Assembly (NCBI RefSeq): GCF_905220415.1
Contig: NC_059548.1
Coordinates: 6,822,501 to 6,886,500 of the forward strand
DNA length: 64,000 nucleotides
Direction of reading: 5' to 3'
DNA from: Colias croceus
Taxonomy: Eukaryota > Arthropoda > Insecta > Lepidoptera > Pieridae
Shown here: piece after piece, positions 46,879 through 58,330 of the stretch
How the letters are laid out: each line of letters starts with the position of its first letter
Position numbering within the stretch: the first letter of the stretch is position 1
Notes under the pieces: model-generated
What the model was told of the DNA's origin: nothing
Seen by the model: the letters and a program-made list of their open reading frames with translations, nothing else
Databases searched by the model: none
Position numbers and translations under genes: made by a program

Positions 46879-46933
46879 GCACGGTTTCGCGCTGACCACG
46901 CAGAATGGCCTTCACAGATGCGCGAAACCGTGC
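46879..46933. repeat. Hairpin with perfect 14-bp arms inside the TIR element
   Basis: GCACGGTTTCGCGC (46879-46892) pairs with GCGCGAAACCGTGC (46920-46933) around 27 bases. It is GC-rich and about 200 bases upstream of the BESS-like exon, so it could be part of its promoter. Confidence 0.7.
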
Positions 46934-47133
46934 AAAATGGCCGCCACAGCTGAAGGGTATAGCTCAAAGTGCAAAACTCCAATTTTTAAAGTAAAACGTC
47001 GAACATCTGTCAATATAGGTGACATTCAGCGAAGTATTTCGAATACGTGACGGCCGTTTTTTTTCTCCGCGAAGTAAGTTCTATTGTTTTTGTTAATTAC
47101 CTTTAAAATTAAATGTGAAAATGTTTAGTAATA

Positions 47134-48320
47134 AATAAATAAGGAAGCAATTGGAAAGAAAAGCATTGGAGACGAACACCGAAGATACAACGGGTAAGTA
47201 GTTTTATTTAATGCATTTAAGTAGGTACTTATTGAATCTATGAGATGCAGGTATGTACACTTTATCCACTTTTGATTCATTCCCGATTGTGGAGTGATTT
47301 TAAAAAGATAGTTCATTAATTAGTAAGTACAAGAGGAATCCTGTGTGGATTTACGTATTTTAACGACACTGTTGTTGTTCACGAAGGCGAGTCGAATTAT
47401 TAAGAGTCATTTTGTTACGATTCATCTGTCATTGTGAGATGAAACTACTAAACCCTGTTTTAAAATCAACTGTCGATGATATAGGTACCTACCTACTATT
47501 TTGGTAAGATACGTTTAGATTCAGATTCAGTACAGTACATTCAGCGCATATAATAATTTGTTTGATTTTAAAAGTCGCGCTGCCACTGTTTTGACCGGAA
47601 CAAGGCCCTAGCCCGCGAAATTGAAAATTTTAACAAGTTTATTTAATTTTTTTTTAGGTTTGGTCACTGTTGCGTGTGATTTTTAGGGTTCCGTACCCAA
47701 AAGGTAAAACGAGACCCTATTACTAAGACTCCGCTGTCCGTCTGTCTGTCTGTCCCTCTGTCTCATGAACTGTGATAGTTAGACAGTCGAAATTTTCATA
47801 GATGATGTATTTCTGATGCCGCTGTAACAACAAATACTAAAAAACAGAATAAAATAAATATTTAAGAGGCTCCCATACAATAAACCGTGATTTTTTGCCG
47901 TTTCTATAGATAATGGTACGGAACTCTTCGTTGCGCGAGTCCGACTCGCACTTAGCCAGTTTTTTGTACATAGCGCATGTACCTACAACATACTTAGTCG
48001 TCTAGTAGGGACACGGCTTTATAAGAACTAATTATATTTTGCTGTCGCCATATATCTACGTATAAAAGCCACGCGGCTTTATTGTTTTGATTTAAAGCTT
48101 TTTTCTTTTTATTACAGAAGATAACGAAGAACCTTATACGTCGATGCCTCTAGAGAAGCTTTCTTCACCTTCAAGCGATATTCAGGCCATATTACATCTC
48201 ATTCCACAATATGCACAGAGTTTTTATAACAATCTTATTAGTGATGATGCAATAGAAGACCACATAGATGGACTAGACAAGGTGGATTTCGAAATCCAAT
48301 TTGATGATAACGTCGAATAA
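47134..48320 (+). pseudogene. C-terminal exons of a BESS-motif protein, 5' end missing
   Basis: Exon 47134-47193 reads KQLERKALETNTEDTT and has a good donor (G|GTAAGT). Exon 48118-48320 continues in phase (EDNEEPYTSMPLEKLSSPSS, then DIQAILHLIPQYAQSFYNNL) and ends in a short acidic tail and TAA. The DIQAILHLIPQY part looks like a BESS motif, found at the C-terminus of MADF-BESS DNA-binding factors and some transposon accessory proteins. No in-frame ATG or MADF domain lies upstream: the frame closes at a stop at 47136 or just before. AATAAA follows near 48356. It may be the remains of the element's own accessory gene. Confidence 0.45.
47686..47965 (+). repeat. Widespread insect dispersed repeat (GGGTTCCGTACCC type)
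   Basis: Begins GGGTTCCGTACCCAAAAGGT, contains ACCCTATTACTAAGACTCCG and a TCTG run, and ends near GAGTCCGACTCGCACTTAGC. I recognise this as a sequence very common in Lepidoptera. It lies in the intron of the BESS-like remnant. Confidence 0.65.
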
Positions 48321-49558
48321 ACGTCCTCTATATGTATTATTTTATATATCTTTTTAATAAAAGCTTTGTTACGATATTATAAATACATAGTTTCATTTAT
48401 ATCATTAAATCCCTGGGTTGTGGTTCTTTTTTGTATAAGAGAAAACCTATCAATTGATAAATGTTAAAAGGAACCACATGCACATTTTCTTAATTATCTA
48501 GAAAGTTTAAGAGTATTCAGAACAAATTTATATACACATACTTAAATAAGTAATTTATCAATGAATTTAAATAAAATAAATATTAATTTTACTTCATCTA
48601 ACAGAGCTGCAAATGTTTTTGTAAATCCTTTGATATCTCAGAAGTGCGTATTTGCTGGTTGGTTCCTTTTTGCTTAAATACGGACAAATTAAGATCAAAG
48701 ATCAGTGAAGCAAAACCCGTTGAATGACAGGTGTGTTATTAGGCTAGGCGACTTTTTATCACAAAGCTATACTTAAGTGAACAGCAAAACATTTATCTCT
48801 AACGTAGGTAGCCAGTTTTTTTGTAGAGTCGTATAAAATAGGATATTACTTGGATATTACGCATTTAATTATATACGTTTACTATCGGATGCCCGTGACT
48901 TCTTCTGCGTAAGATATTTTTTTTTTTTGCTGGCAAATCTTATTTCCTTACAAAGTAACTCGACCTATCTGTTAGTGACAGCCTTATCAAAATCATTATA
49001 GCCGTTATTAATTAAGACTTTATTATCTATACCTAATTAATACTCAAGTACCTAGCCCTAGAGGCCAATTCAAACGAGTCCGTAAGAATTCATATAAAAT
49101 AATCTTAGAATACCTACTAATATGTTATAACACCTATATGTTCATGAAAAGCGTGTGAAAATACATAGATAGTTTTAAGTTAATAGCCTTCACAGACAAC
49201 GACTACGTGTAACGTGACGGACAGCCGACAGATAGGTACGCCCAAGTACGCCAGGTAGACTGCAATATCGAATGCACCTATTTGTATTGCTATAATAAAC
49301 TTTAAAGAAAACATTTAAAAAACATTTCTACATTACACTCTATATTACGGTCGAGTAAGTAGAGGCTGCGTCATATGAGTATTGACGCGTGCCACGAGAT
49401 CGTATCAGTGCCGGATTAAGCCAGCGCGGGGCCTGTAGCAAATTCTGTCAAGAGGCCCTTTTTTTGCTATAGTTTCTCAAGTTAAAGGGTATTAAATAAA
49501 ACAAAACTATTACAAATAAACTTTTCTGCATTTAATATGGGCAAATTTAGAGATAACT

Positions 49559-51133
49559 TATTAAATTATTGTCATTTCCATAAAGCTATGTGTGCTGTCA
49601 TTTCGCCGCTGCACTGTACGTACACGGTGCTTCTGTGTGGGTGTTATGTTACCAGATATTGAAAATTTTCCCAAATTTTTCCCCGACTACGGAAGAAAGA
49701 GGGTTATGTTTTTCGAGTGTATCTATGTATAATATTTCTTTGGCACGCCCTGCAGTATAAACCGCTGAACCGATTTTGATTTTTGAGGTGACATTGCAAT
49801 CATCTGAATTATTATGGTAGTGGTGTTAGTGACGTTCTACATAAGTTAGCTGTCAGGGTTTAATTTTAAGTAATATAAATATTTGTATATGATAATTTTT
49901 TTATAATATTGTAAAAATTCTTTTGTTATATAAACGATAAATTTTTAATTAAATAAATTCAAAAAAAAAATGTTTCAAAATTACAATGATTACCTAACTA
50001 TATTATTTTTTATTTTCAAAATATATGAATGCGGATAGCGGTAGTTTTTAGTCTAGAACACGAGACATTTTATTTTTAGAAAGAAAGAAGGAAGAAACCA
50101 TTTATTCCAATACACACAAACACACAACAATAGCATTGTAAATTATTATTTTATTATGAGCTATGGCTGTCCCACTGCTGAGCAAAGGCCTCTCTTCGCT
50201 CCATCCATTTCTCCCTATTTTGAGCAATTTTGCTCCAATCTGCTAAATGGGAATCAAGCTCGTCCCGCCATCTTGTCCTGGGCCTGCCGCGCAGCCTTTT
50301 GTCCTTGTTGGGGATCCACAAAGTGGTAATTTTTGCCCACAACTCCTCCGACATTCGGCAAACATGGCCAGCCCAGTTCCATTTCAGCTCATTTATGTAT
50401 GGTTGCTTGCGCTAAAAAAGGAAGCCACTCAGGATACCTGAGGCATAATACCTTAACACTGATTTTCAGTGACACCTTACGACATCCACATTGTCAGCTG
50501 CTTTACTGGATAATAAATAAATATAATTCCTGAATAATAATAATTTTGTCATATCCATCACGGAGTTCAAATGAATTAAATCGCGGGCGAAAACGACTCT
50601 GACGTTTTTAAGCTATATAAAAGTAACAAAAAAAAGTATTATGCTTATTAAAATTATCTTATAATGATCATGAACCTTTATTGCACTATACAATTAATAA
50701 TCACATTCACGATCGAAAAATCCAACAGCACTACCTCGAAGATCTTTTAACCATTTTACCGTTTTACCCATAAAAATGGCAAATTCATTTTCAAAATACT
50801 GGCAGCATACGTTGAAGTTTTGTATTCCTTCGTTATTCGTATATGTAAAATTATTATTTGTATACAAAATTAAATAAGCCAAATAATCTACAGAGAACCT
50901 GTAAAACGATGTTTTATCTTTTTGTTTGTTTTCGAGAACAAATTTTACAGCGTTTTAATATCACAAGACAGCATTTTTTTACTAAAATAGCAAACCCCCT
51001 TTGACGTATTGCATGACACTATAATCGCTATAGCACTGGCGGAGGTTCGTATTCGTTTTTGATTTCGTATTTTCTTTGACAAGGGCGATGGATGATTGTC
51101 ATGCTCCATCTGCCTTTTATTTTGTAATCTAAG
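49559..51133 (-). mobile_element. Second copy (B) of the CTTAGATTAC transposon, nested and split
   Basis: The inverse of copy A (25255-26419): shared blocks include GCACTGTACGTACACGGTGC, the FNVCCQYFENEFAIF reading frame (50882-50694, minus) and the outer end …TTTATTTTGTAATCTAAG at 51133. The opposite end is eroded near 49559. A block of about 470 bp (about 50082-50548) is absent from copy A and is a LINE fragment inserted later. The minus-strand segment 51106 down to 50945 reads MEHDNHPSPLSKKIRNQKR and is also partly conserved in A. I do not recognise the protein. Confidence 0.8.
50082..50548 (-). mobile_element. LINE 3' fragment inserted in transposon copy B
   Basis: Breaks the alignment between copies A and B. 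The minus-strand frame 50354-50154 reads RLRGRPRTRWRDELDSHLAD, then REKWMERREAFAQQWDS, the usual C-terminal end of a lepidopteran non-LTR retrotransposon ORF2. A minus-strand AATAAA lies just after it near 50107. It is 5' truncated, as is usual for LINE copies. Confidence 0.8.
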
Positions 51134-51508
51134 GTTTGATAGTCGATAGAATCCTATTTTATTTGATCGGGTTGTTACGACTAGCTCGTTCGATGACAAT
51201 ATCAGGGGATTCCCCTGTTAGTTTTGCCGTGCTACCAACTTGCGTGTAGCGCAGTGCAAGCAGTACAACACAACTTTTGGTGTAGCCAGCGCTCAATTGT
51301 AGAAACATGGTAAAATTTTAAATTATTGTTATAGATTTTGATACCAACGTTTCTCGCGGTAGGTACGTGTATTTTTTTTACGGTACGTGTATTATAAATT
51401 GATATTCTTTTACGGTCAGACAGGTGTTAGACCGCGGGGCCCCCCGAGTCGCGGGGCCCGTAGCATTTGCTACTCTTGCTACGTGGCTAATCCGGCACTG
51501 GATCGTAT

Positions 51509-53156
51509 ATAACTGAAATTTTTCCATGAAAAGCGACGAGGCGTAACGCGAAAGTCGGATTGCCTTCTCGACTGCCTCCTATATGACTATTGACTTCACA
51601 TTGTTACGCATAGCTTAGTGGTGGACAATTGATATGGAAACACGCATAATGATTTTAAATACTGATAGAGATACGTTTCCAGACATTTGTTGCGTGAATA
51701 AGTTAATATAGAGTTATACTTTTGTCAACAAATTAAATTTAACAACTAATTAGAATTTTTTTATTAAATTTATTATATAAATTACTTTCATATTTTCATG
51801 CACTATGCAATTTAGATATATATGAATATAATAATTAAAAACATTTAAAATTACTCACCAGCTAATAAATTATAGGAAGTAACTAGGTAGTTAGTTAGGT
51901 AGGTAGGTCATAAAAATATTCCTCATAGGTACCTACGAAAAGAAAAGATGTTGAAATTTGAAAGGTAAGTCTGATTTAATAAACTTTTTCATATATCAAC
52001 CATATTAATAATTATTTAAAGATAATTTAAAGGGTATTCAATATTCATGTGTCTTTAATAAATTTGAACACCTTAAATTTTTAGTTTGAAACATTTCGAA
52101 AAATAATGAATCCTTTGATGATTTGCATTAATAATATAGGTACCTACCTAAATAAATTTTTATTTGACGCATTAAGATTGTAATAAATAACGCATAAAGA
52201 TGTAACTATACAAAGGCATATTTAATTATTTATAAAATTTAAAGAAACGTAACATTTTGTTTGCAGACGAAACAGATTCGTTAATATGAAACCGGTGTTG
52301 CCTCGCACGTGCATCCGACACGCATCATGGACCCCAAGACATCCACTTAGTGCGTCCTCGCTCTTCACACCATCCGTACGCATGGAGATACCATTTCCCG
52401 CGCAAACATAACATTAAAAAAACAATGAACAAGGCTGAAAAAATAGTGCTTTGAAAAGGACATTTTGTGCTTCTGAAATAAACTTTTTGTAAGTATTTTT
52501 TTATAGTTTTACACTTCTTTTTCATTTTGTTTACTAAGCACTGATATAATATGCAACTCTTTATCTTGCTTATTGGAAATTGATACCAATTTTTTTTTTC
52601 ATAATAATTGCAAAATTCAATACAAGTTATAAATATTACATCCATATAAAATCCGAATTAATATCTAATAATTTCACCGACAAGTAGGTAGTCCAATAAA
52701 AATATAACTTATGCTTTCGGTATGTATTATTAACTCTCATATTCATATAAACATAGAAAATAAAAAGGAAAATATCCACTTATTTAATTTAAAATACACA
52801 TAATTATATTTTTATTTCGTTGTTTGTTAAAAAAATTGTGAATATTCGTAATGTACCTAAATGAAAAGTTTGTAATAAAATTTTAAATATACGTAACACA
52901 TTAGTATAAACTATATAATTATTATAAAATAGAGACCTAAGTGAAAATTAATTCTGCATATGTAATAGGCAGCCTATCATCGGCAGCAAATCTACCAAGA
53001 TTACTACTATATGAACAGGTTTAATATTATTAAAATAACGAGTGTTGCTTAAACACTAATTTATGATAATATCTTTCACTTTTTAATAATATTTTTAAAT
53101 TTTATTATTCATTGTTTTCCTTAACCTGCAACTGGTTAATCACTATTTACCAAATA
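51509..53156. other. AT-rich DNA with one exon-like island
   Basis: No repeat boundary or gene is evident except the spliced-looking block at 52267-52489. Confidence 0.45.
52267..52489 (+). other. Candidate non-coding or 5' UTR exon
   Basis: Flanked by a strong acceptor (TTTTGTTTGCAG) and a strong donor (TTTTT|GTAAGT). Its first half is much richer in G and C than the neighbourhood. It contains a 41-codon ORF (52286-52411) starting MKPVLPRTCIRHASWTPRHP, which resembles nothing I know. A donor-like AAAG|GTAAGT near 51965 could be the previous exon. It could belong to the 5' UTR of the receptor gene at 60.8 kb or to a long non-coding RNA. Confidence 0.3.
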
Positions 53157-53602
53157 GTTCAGGATACATCGCCCATTTTTGCAAGTGACTACTATCAAGC
53201 TGATTTTCCGTTTGTAGCTTTAGAACCATCAAATCAAAATTTTTTATCCTTGTTATCTTGTTAGAAATTATGTTGAACGATTTATTTTTTCTATTCTTGT
53301 AATTAAATTTATTTAAGCACTTAAAATAACAGTAACGTAATTATATTATAAGTTTTCTTGTGCATACCTGTAATTGGTGTATACATCATATTAATATTCG
53401 ATAGTTGTTTAGTTTAAATTGTGAAAATTTTCATGTGTACTCTGTTGGTATGTCTAAATTAAATAAATAAATAAATCTCTGTTAGCTACCACAATCGAGA
53501 CTTTCGTACACGAAATTATGGGGCGTCTCATCAAAATAAAGCTACAAACGGAAAATTAGCTTGATAGTAGTCACTTGCAAAAATGGGCGATGTATCCTGA
53601 AC
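53157..53602. mobile_element. Mariner-type MITE with long TIRs and TA duplication
   Basis: Inverted arms of about 62 bp: GTTCAGGATACATCGCCCAT… at 53157 and its complement ending at 53602, each flanked outward by TA. The arms also share TTGCAAGTGACTACTATCAA. The inside is AT-rich with no transposase. Total length 446 bp. Confidence 0.88.
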
Positions 53603-54292
53603 TAAAACGGGTCGTTAGTGCAAAAAGCCAACCTGTTGAGGAGCAGCGGAATGTTACGGTTAGCAGATCTTGTATGTCTTTATTTGGTTGATCGAAAGGC
53701 AATAATGCACAATTTATGATCTAATATGCTAAGGAAATACATCATTGCATTTTAAAATTCTATGGTTCAGTACCTACCTACTTACATCTCTTGGGGTCTT
53801 AGGCAAACGACCTGAGATATTGTGCAATATTAAGTGCTTTGTAATACCTATTGTGATGAATTGCCTCCCAGTATGACAAAGCCAAAAAGTGCTTTGCCTG
53901 CTTTATCAGAAATCTATTATGAAATATTGAGCTCGTTGGCGTTGTTAGATTTAATCGATTTTTTACGCGGAGCTTTAAATAGATTGCATGTACATATCAT
54001 AGACGTGAGATATATTAGGTACTTGCAAGTTTATCAAATACATACATACAATACAAGATCAACAGAATAAGAAATCAAATAGATAATTAGATGGGTACTT
54101 ACATAATGCTACTAAAAAGACATTATGTACAGGATTTAATAATCTTACTCAAAAAACAATAAATCTTAGAAAAAACTACTTAGTTACTTACCAATTCAAG
54201 TTTAAAAAAAAATATTTTTTTGCTCCTACTACAGTAGAGTGAATATGATTGTCAATAAATTAAACCTTTATATTATGTAATAGGTAGGTAAT

Positions 54293-54323
54293 GTGTGTGT
54301 GTGTGTGTGTGTAATGTGTGTAG
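54293..54323. repeat. GT microsatellite
   Basis: A run of GT dinucleotides, briefly interrupted by AATG. Confidence 0.85.
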
Positions 54324-54440
54324 TGGCCTTTTTTCATTTATTTTTATTTTGCGCCACCATTAGTTTCATACAATTTTATTCTATAATATGAAAGATAGAT
54401 AAAAGCAATGTTATACAATTTAAATATATGTATATTGCAC

Positions 54441-55074
54441 TATAGTCCTTTCCACCTAAGATGATTTCTGTGACACATCGATTTTTGACACGTGTAGAGA
54501 TGTCTTTACTGAAATCGTATCAATTGTTTCCGATAATCGATAATATTTTATATGGAAATGAAATCGATTTGAATAAAGTACTAAAATTAGTTTTTTCGGC
54601 ATTTCGCCAACAATTAACTAAGGAAACTTAGCAAACAACAGCAAAAAAAAAATTCAACAATAACAATTAGTAACAATAACAGAATACCACGTAAAATATC
54701 AATATAAAAATGCAACTGGTATACAAAGCTGACGCACTCGTACAGACGATTGACTCGATTGACAAACGATCACAAGATGGGCGCCGATTATATGTTTTCC
54801 AACTCTATGATTTTTCAACGATCCATTTCATGTACACGAATTGCGTAGGTATTATAATTTTGTGTTATTTTATTTTATTTTTCATTATATTAAACTAAAC
54901 ATTACTGTTTTTGATTTATAAGCTTAAGATGTTTCATTTTTATATTTTTGGTAATAATGCCGCCATAAAATAAAAATACTATGCACTAAAATTATTTTGG
55001 CGTTTTAAACATAAAATACGTAATTCGGAACACGACGAAGTGTCACAGGAATCATCCTACGTGAAAAGGACTAT
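54441..55074. mobile_element. MITE with TATAGTCC ends
   Basis: Left TATAGTCCTTTCCACCTAAG, then ATGATTTCTGTGACAC; right is the inverse (GTGTCACAGGAATCAT, then CCTACGTGAAAAGGACTATA) with a few changes. The TA at each end is consistent with a mariner-type target. It contains a 62-codon ORF (54710-54898) with no recognised features. Confidence 0.78.
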
Positions 55075-55105
55075 AAGAGCGAATTATTTTTGAAATTATT
55101 TTAAA

Positions 55106-55576
55106 CTAGCTTCCGCCCGCGACTCCGTCCGCGCGGATGTCGGTCTTCGCGTGGATGGTTTATTTCGCCATTTTGAGTAACTCTAACAATGACATCTTAT
55201 AAATATCTATTGGACCCAAATACGGCTAGGTCTATAATAATACGCCACGTGTGTTCGCGGTTCTACAGAAAGACGTCTATGGATAAAACTGAAAAATTAA
55301 GATTAATTTTTTTCTACGTATTTTTCCAGGATAAAAAGTATCCTATTTTACGCCCAGGATAATAAGGTATAATTATACCAAGTTTCATCGAAATCGAACC
55401 GTTAGTTTTCACGTGATGCCTTCACATACAGACAGACAGACAGACAGACAGACAAAAATTTTTTTAATCACATATTTGGGTTTGGTATCGATCCAGTAAC
55501 ACCCCCTGCTATTTATTTTTTCAATATTTTTAATGTACAGAATTGACCCTTCTACAGATTTATTATATGTATAGAT
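55106..55576 (-). mobile_element. Helitron-like repeat, minus copy of a head-to-head pair
   Basis: The reverse complement of the repeat at 191-647: CTAG at 55106-55109, GC hairpin, TCTG microsatellite (here GACA, 55429-55455) and the ATATAATAAATCTGTAGA start near 55555-55576. Confidence 0.65.
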
Positions 55577-55593
55577 TTGCTAAATTAAAGCTA

Positions 55594-55782
55594 ATCTATA
55601 CCTACATATAATAAATCTGTAGAAGGGTCAATTCTGTACTTACATTGAAAATATTGAAAAAATAAATAGATTATCCTGGGCATAAAATAGGATACTTTTT
55701 ATCCCGGAAAAATACGTAGAAAAAAATAAATCTTAATTTTTCTTAATTTTCCCGCGCGGACGGAGTCGCGGGCGGAAGCTAG
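55594..55782 (+). mobile_element. Helitron-like repeat, internally deleted plus copy
   Basis: Starts CTATACCTACATATAATAAA only about 18 bp from the start of the minus copy, and ends in the same hairpin and CTAG (55779-55782). It is about 190 bp, lacking the middle of the 460-bp unit. Confidence 0.65.
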
Positions 55783-55819
55783 TAAGTAATAAAGATAATT
55801 ACGAGAAACTTTTTAATCC

Positions 55820-55995
55820 ATACTAATATTATAAATGCGAAAGTAACTCTGTCTGTCTGTTACTCAATCACGCCTAAACTACTGAACCAATTTGCATGAA
55901 ATTTGGTATGGACATATTTTGATACCCGGGAAAGGACATAGGCTACTTTTTATTACGAAATATGTACCACGGGCGAAGCCGAGGCGGACCGCTAG
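55820..55995 (+). repeat. Interspersed repeat, same family as 22862-23092
   Basis: TACTAATATTATAAATGCGA, a TCTG run, TACTCAATCACGCCTAAACT, GGACATAGGCTACTTTTTAT and a GC-rich end with CTAG near 55992. Confidence 0.65.
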
Positions 55996-58140
55996 TATTA
56001 TCTAAATCGTTCGTACGATGGTCAATTCTTTTAAAGATATTTCTAGTTTTTCTATGTGAGATAATTATTTCCTTTTAATTTATATTATATAACATTTTTA
56101 ACATTTTTCTCCGAACAGAAACTTCAAACTATTTAGGACCGGTTAGCCCTCGGTATTCCCGCTATGACAGAGACTGACGGAAAAACTAAAGTTAGGTTAG
56201 GTCCTTTGTCTTGAGTAATGAGTATCTAATCGTCATTTATGATAAGGGTATCATAGACCAAAAAAAGAGGAGGTTCTCTAGTCGACTGTATTTTTTTGGT
56301 TTGTTATCTTAAATCTTTCGACTGGGTGAACCGATTTTGATTATTATTTTTTTATTGGAAGCTAGTGCCTTTCGGAAAGTTTTCTAACAATTTGAGGGCA
56401 GTTTAGACTTTTGCTAAAAAAATAATGATTAAATGTAGCTATATATTATGTACATATTATGTAGTCCAGTATAAAAATATCGTTCTGCAACTCAAACTCA
56501 ATCTCAATTAAATACAATTGCGAATAATCCCGATCACAACATTGTAAGTATTTATTTCACAAACCCATAAGCATTAATAAAATTTCGGTTTTAGTTTATG
56601 GCTTTTGCATATATTGTACTTATTATTGTGAATATCTGACTCTTTCAGTTTATGTGCTTAAAACACCTACTCGAGTATTTAGGAACTAATTACCTGACTT
56701 TAACATTTTGTTTACCATTTCATATTGAAATATTTTTTAATTAGTTCGCTGAATTAGCATTATTTTCTCAGCAATGGAACTGTCTATGCCCATGATCTAA
56801 GACTCAATACCATGGAGAGTTGACGACGTCGTAAACATTAAGATATATGACTGTAACATGTATTCCTTGGCTGGACACGCGTTTAAACTTCCATTATTAT
56901 AGCCGACACAGTCAAGCTAGTAAGGTGAATTTGCAATAAGGAAGACTATATTGCATTTTATCACTAGAGATCTAAGGTTAATAAACTCATTTTTCAATTA
57001 AATGTTGCCTTTGGATCTTTAACTTGACCCCTGACAGGGAACGCTGTACGCAAGAACGCACTCTGAGGATTACCCTGTAGGCTGTAATTAAAATAAACTT
57101 TCAAGCTCTGGCTTGGAAGAAAATTTTTGCTTATAGGTAAGTATAAGGGGAAACGTTATTTGAATCTCCAATTTTAATAACATGGTACGTTATTCAATAA
57201 AATCAGCCTTATTTAACTTGAGGGTTTTTTTTTGGATAATTCTATGTAGAGTTAGGTACCTTTAGCCGATGTGCCTGCACATTATTTTGTTTCGAATACT
57301 AATTATGAATAGTGAATGTATTAAACTGTGATATTAAAGAGATTGATCAAAACTTCAACAATAATAGCAACACGCAAATACGCAATACATTGGTGTTCAT
57401 TACATTGTACATCGTGATTTATCAAAAGATATTTATGGAAACCATTTTTATACAATTATGCATTTAAATAAATCACAATTTTCTGCTGTTAGCTTTCTAT
57501 GAAATTACACGAACATTAAAATGGCGGACAATAGAAGAACGTAAAAGTACCTACCTACTATAATAGTTAATACCATATACATAGGTATTATATTATCTGT
57601 GGTAAAAGTAAAATAATGTAACATACTTTATTTAAAAGAAAGTAATAGTGGTCGTAGGTATATGGTATTTATTACCTACTGCAACAAACTTAGTATCTCC
57701 TGTATCTTGAACGTTATTTTTCCATAAGTAGACATTCACGATCGAGGTCTTTAAAATTCTAAAAGACAGACTATCTCTACACCTTTATATGTATAATGTA
57801 TATTATATTTTTCCATAATACATACTACATTGCTGCAGCTGCGTTATGACTATGAGATAAGAATACACAATTATATTTTAGTCGATATCTTCACTTAACA
57901 CTATCCAAGCAACAATAGGTAGGTAGGTAATGTACTATTTAAAAATTAAAATCAACAAGAATTAATTGTTGTATTTTAATAGTTACATAACAATATATTT
58001 GAAATCATAAAGCATATAACACGAAGCAATTATAAACAAGAGCACAGTTGAACGCAATGTCAGATGAAACAAGTTTATAATCGGACGTAAGAGCAGATGA
58101 ATGCTATAAGTGAAAAACGAATTGGATAATTGTTTGTAAG
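55996..58140. other. AT-rich intergenic DNA, nothing recognised
   Basis: No exon, repeat boundary or RNA gene could be supported. Confidence 0.45.
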
Positions 58141-58330
58141 TGCGGAATGTGACGTGGTGGCCGTGGCTTTGGAGTCTCTGTACAATCAGTTCAGCCGAGT
58201 TTCACCCGGAGTATTCACGCTGTTACTTTTACAACGCGCGGCCGCACATGACAACGCTCTGTTTCCCTAGGTCTCATTGTCTCATACAACACGTTCATTA
58301 ATGGAAATGTTTTAAACTTTCCATGCGAAG
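58141..58330 (+). promoter_or_regulatory. Candidate promoter of the receptor gene
   Basis: A GC-richer block with an initiator-like ATCAGTTCAGCC (about 58186-58197) and downstream CGGAGTATTCACGC. A later exon end, GGAAACAG|GTAAGT, is visible at about 60079, and the coding exon begins after an acceptor at 60751. Together these suggest a multi-exon 5' UTR. Inference only. Confidence 0.3.

Larger units (their letters stand above)
45356..48686. mobile_element. 3.3-kb TIR element with GGAACCA repeats and a BESS-like exon
   Basis: Left end TGTCCGTATTTATGCAAAAT then GGAACCA; right end is its inverse, TGTCCGTATTTAAGCAAAAA then GGAACCA: 25 of 27 positions match. The GGAACCA motif (or a one-base variant) recurs inside the left end (near 45374, 45453, 45503, 45545, 45691, 45847) and the right end (near 48420, 48468, 48659), like subterminal transposase-binding repeats. 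No clear target duplication is visible; the flanks share only AA. No transposase was found, so this is probably an internally deleted copy. It holds a two-exon gene remnant (47134-48320) and an unrelated dispersed repeat (47686-47965). Confidence 0.7.
49406..51500. mobile_element. hAT-like non-autonomous element with 8-bp TSD, host of nested insertions
   Basis: Ends CAGTGCCGGATTA…TAATCCGGCACTG in inverted orientation; CAGTG-type ends are typical of hAT. The 8-bp duplication GATCGTAT is exact at 49398-49405 and 51501-51508. Next to each end are GGGGCC-rich subterminal sequences. Most of the inside is a second transposon (about 49559-51133). Confidence 0.88.

Noticed and set aside
54293..54323. 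Repeats as a CRISPR-like or regulatory array
   Set aside because: A simple GT microsatellite; no spaced direct repeats of CRISPR type exist in the window, and the organism is an animal.
54710..54898. 62-codon ORF in the TATAGTCC MITE
   Set aside because: No recognisable family; it lies within a short non-autonomous element.
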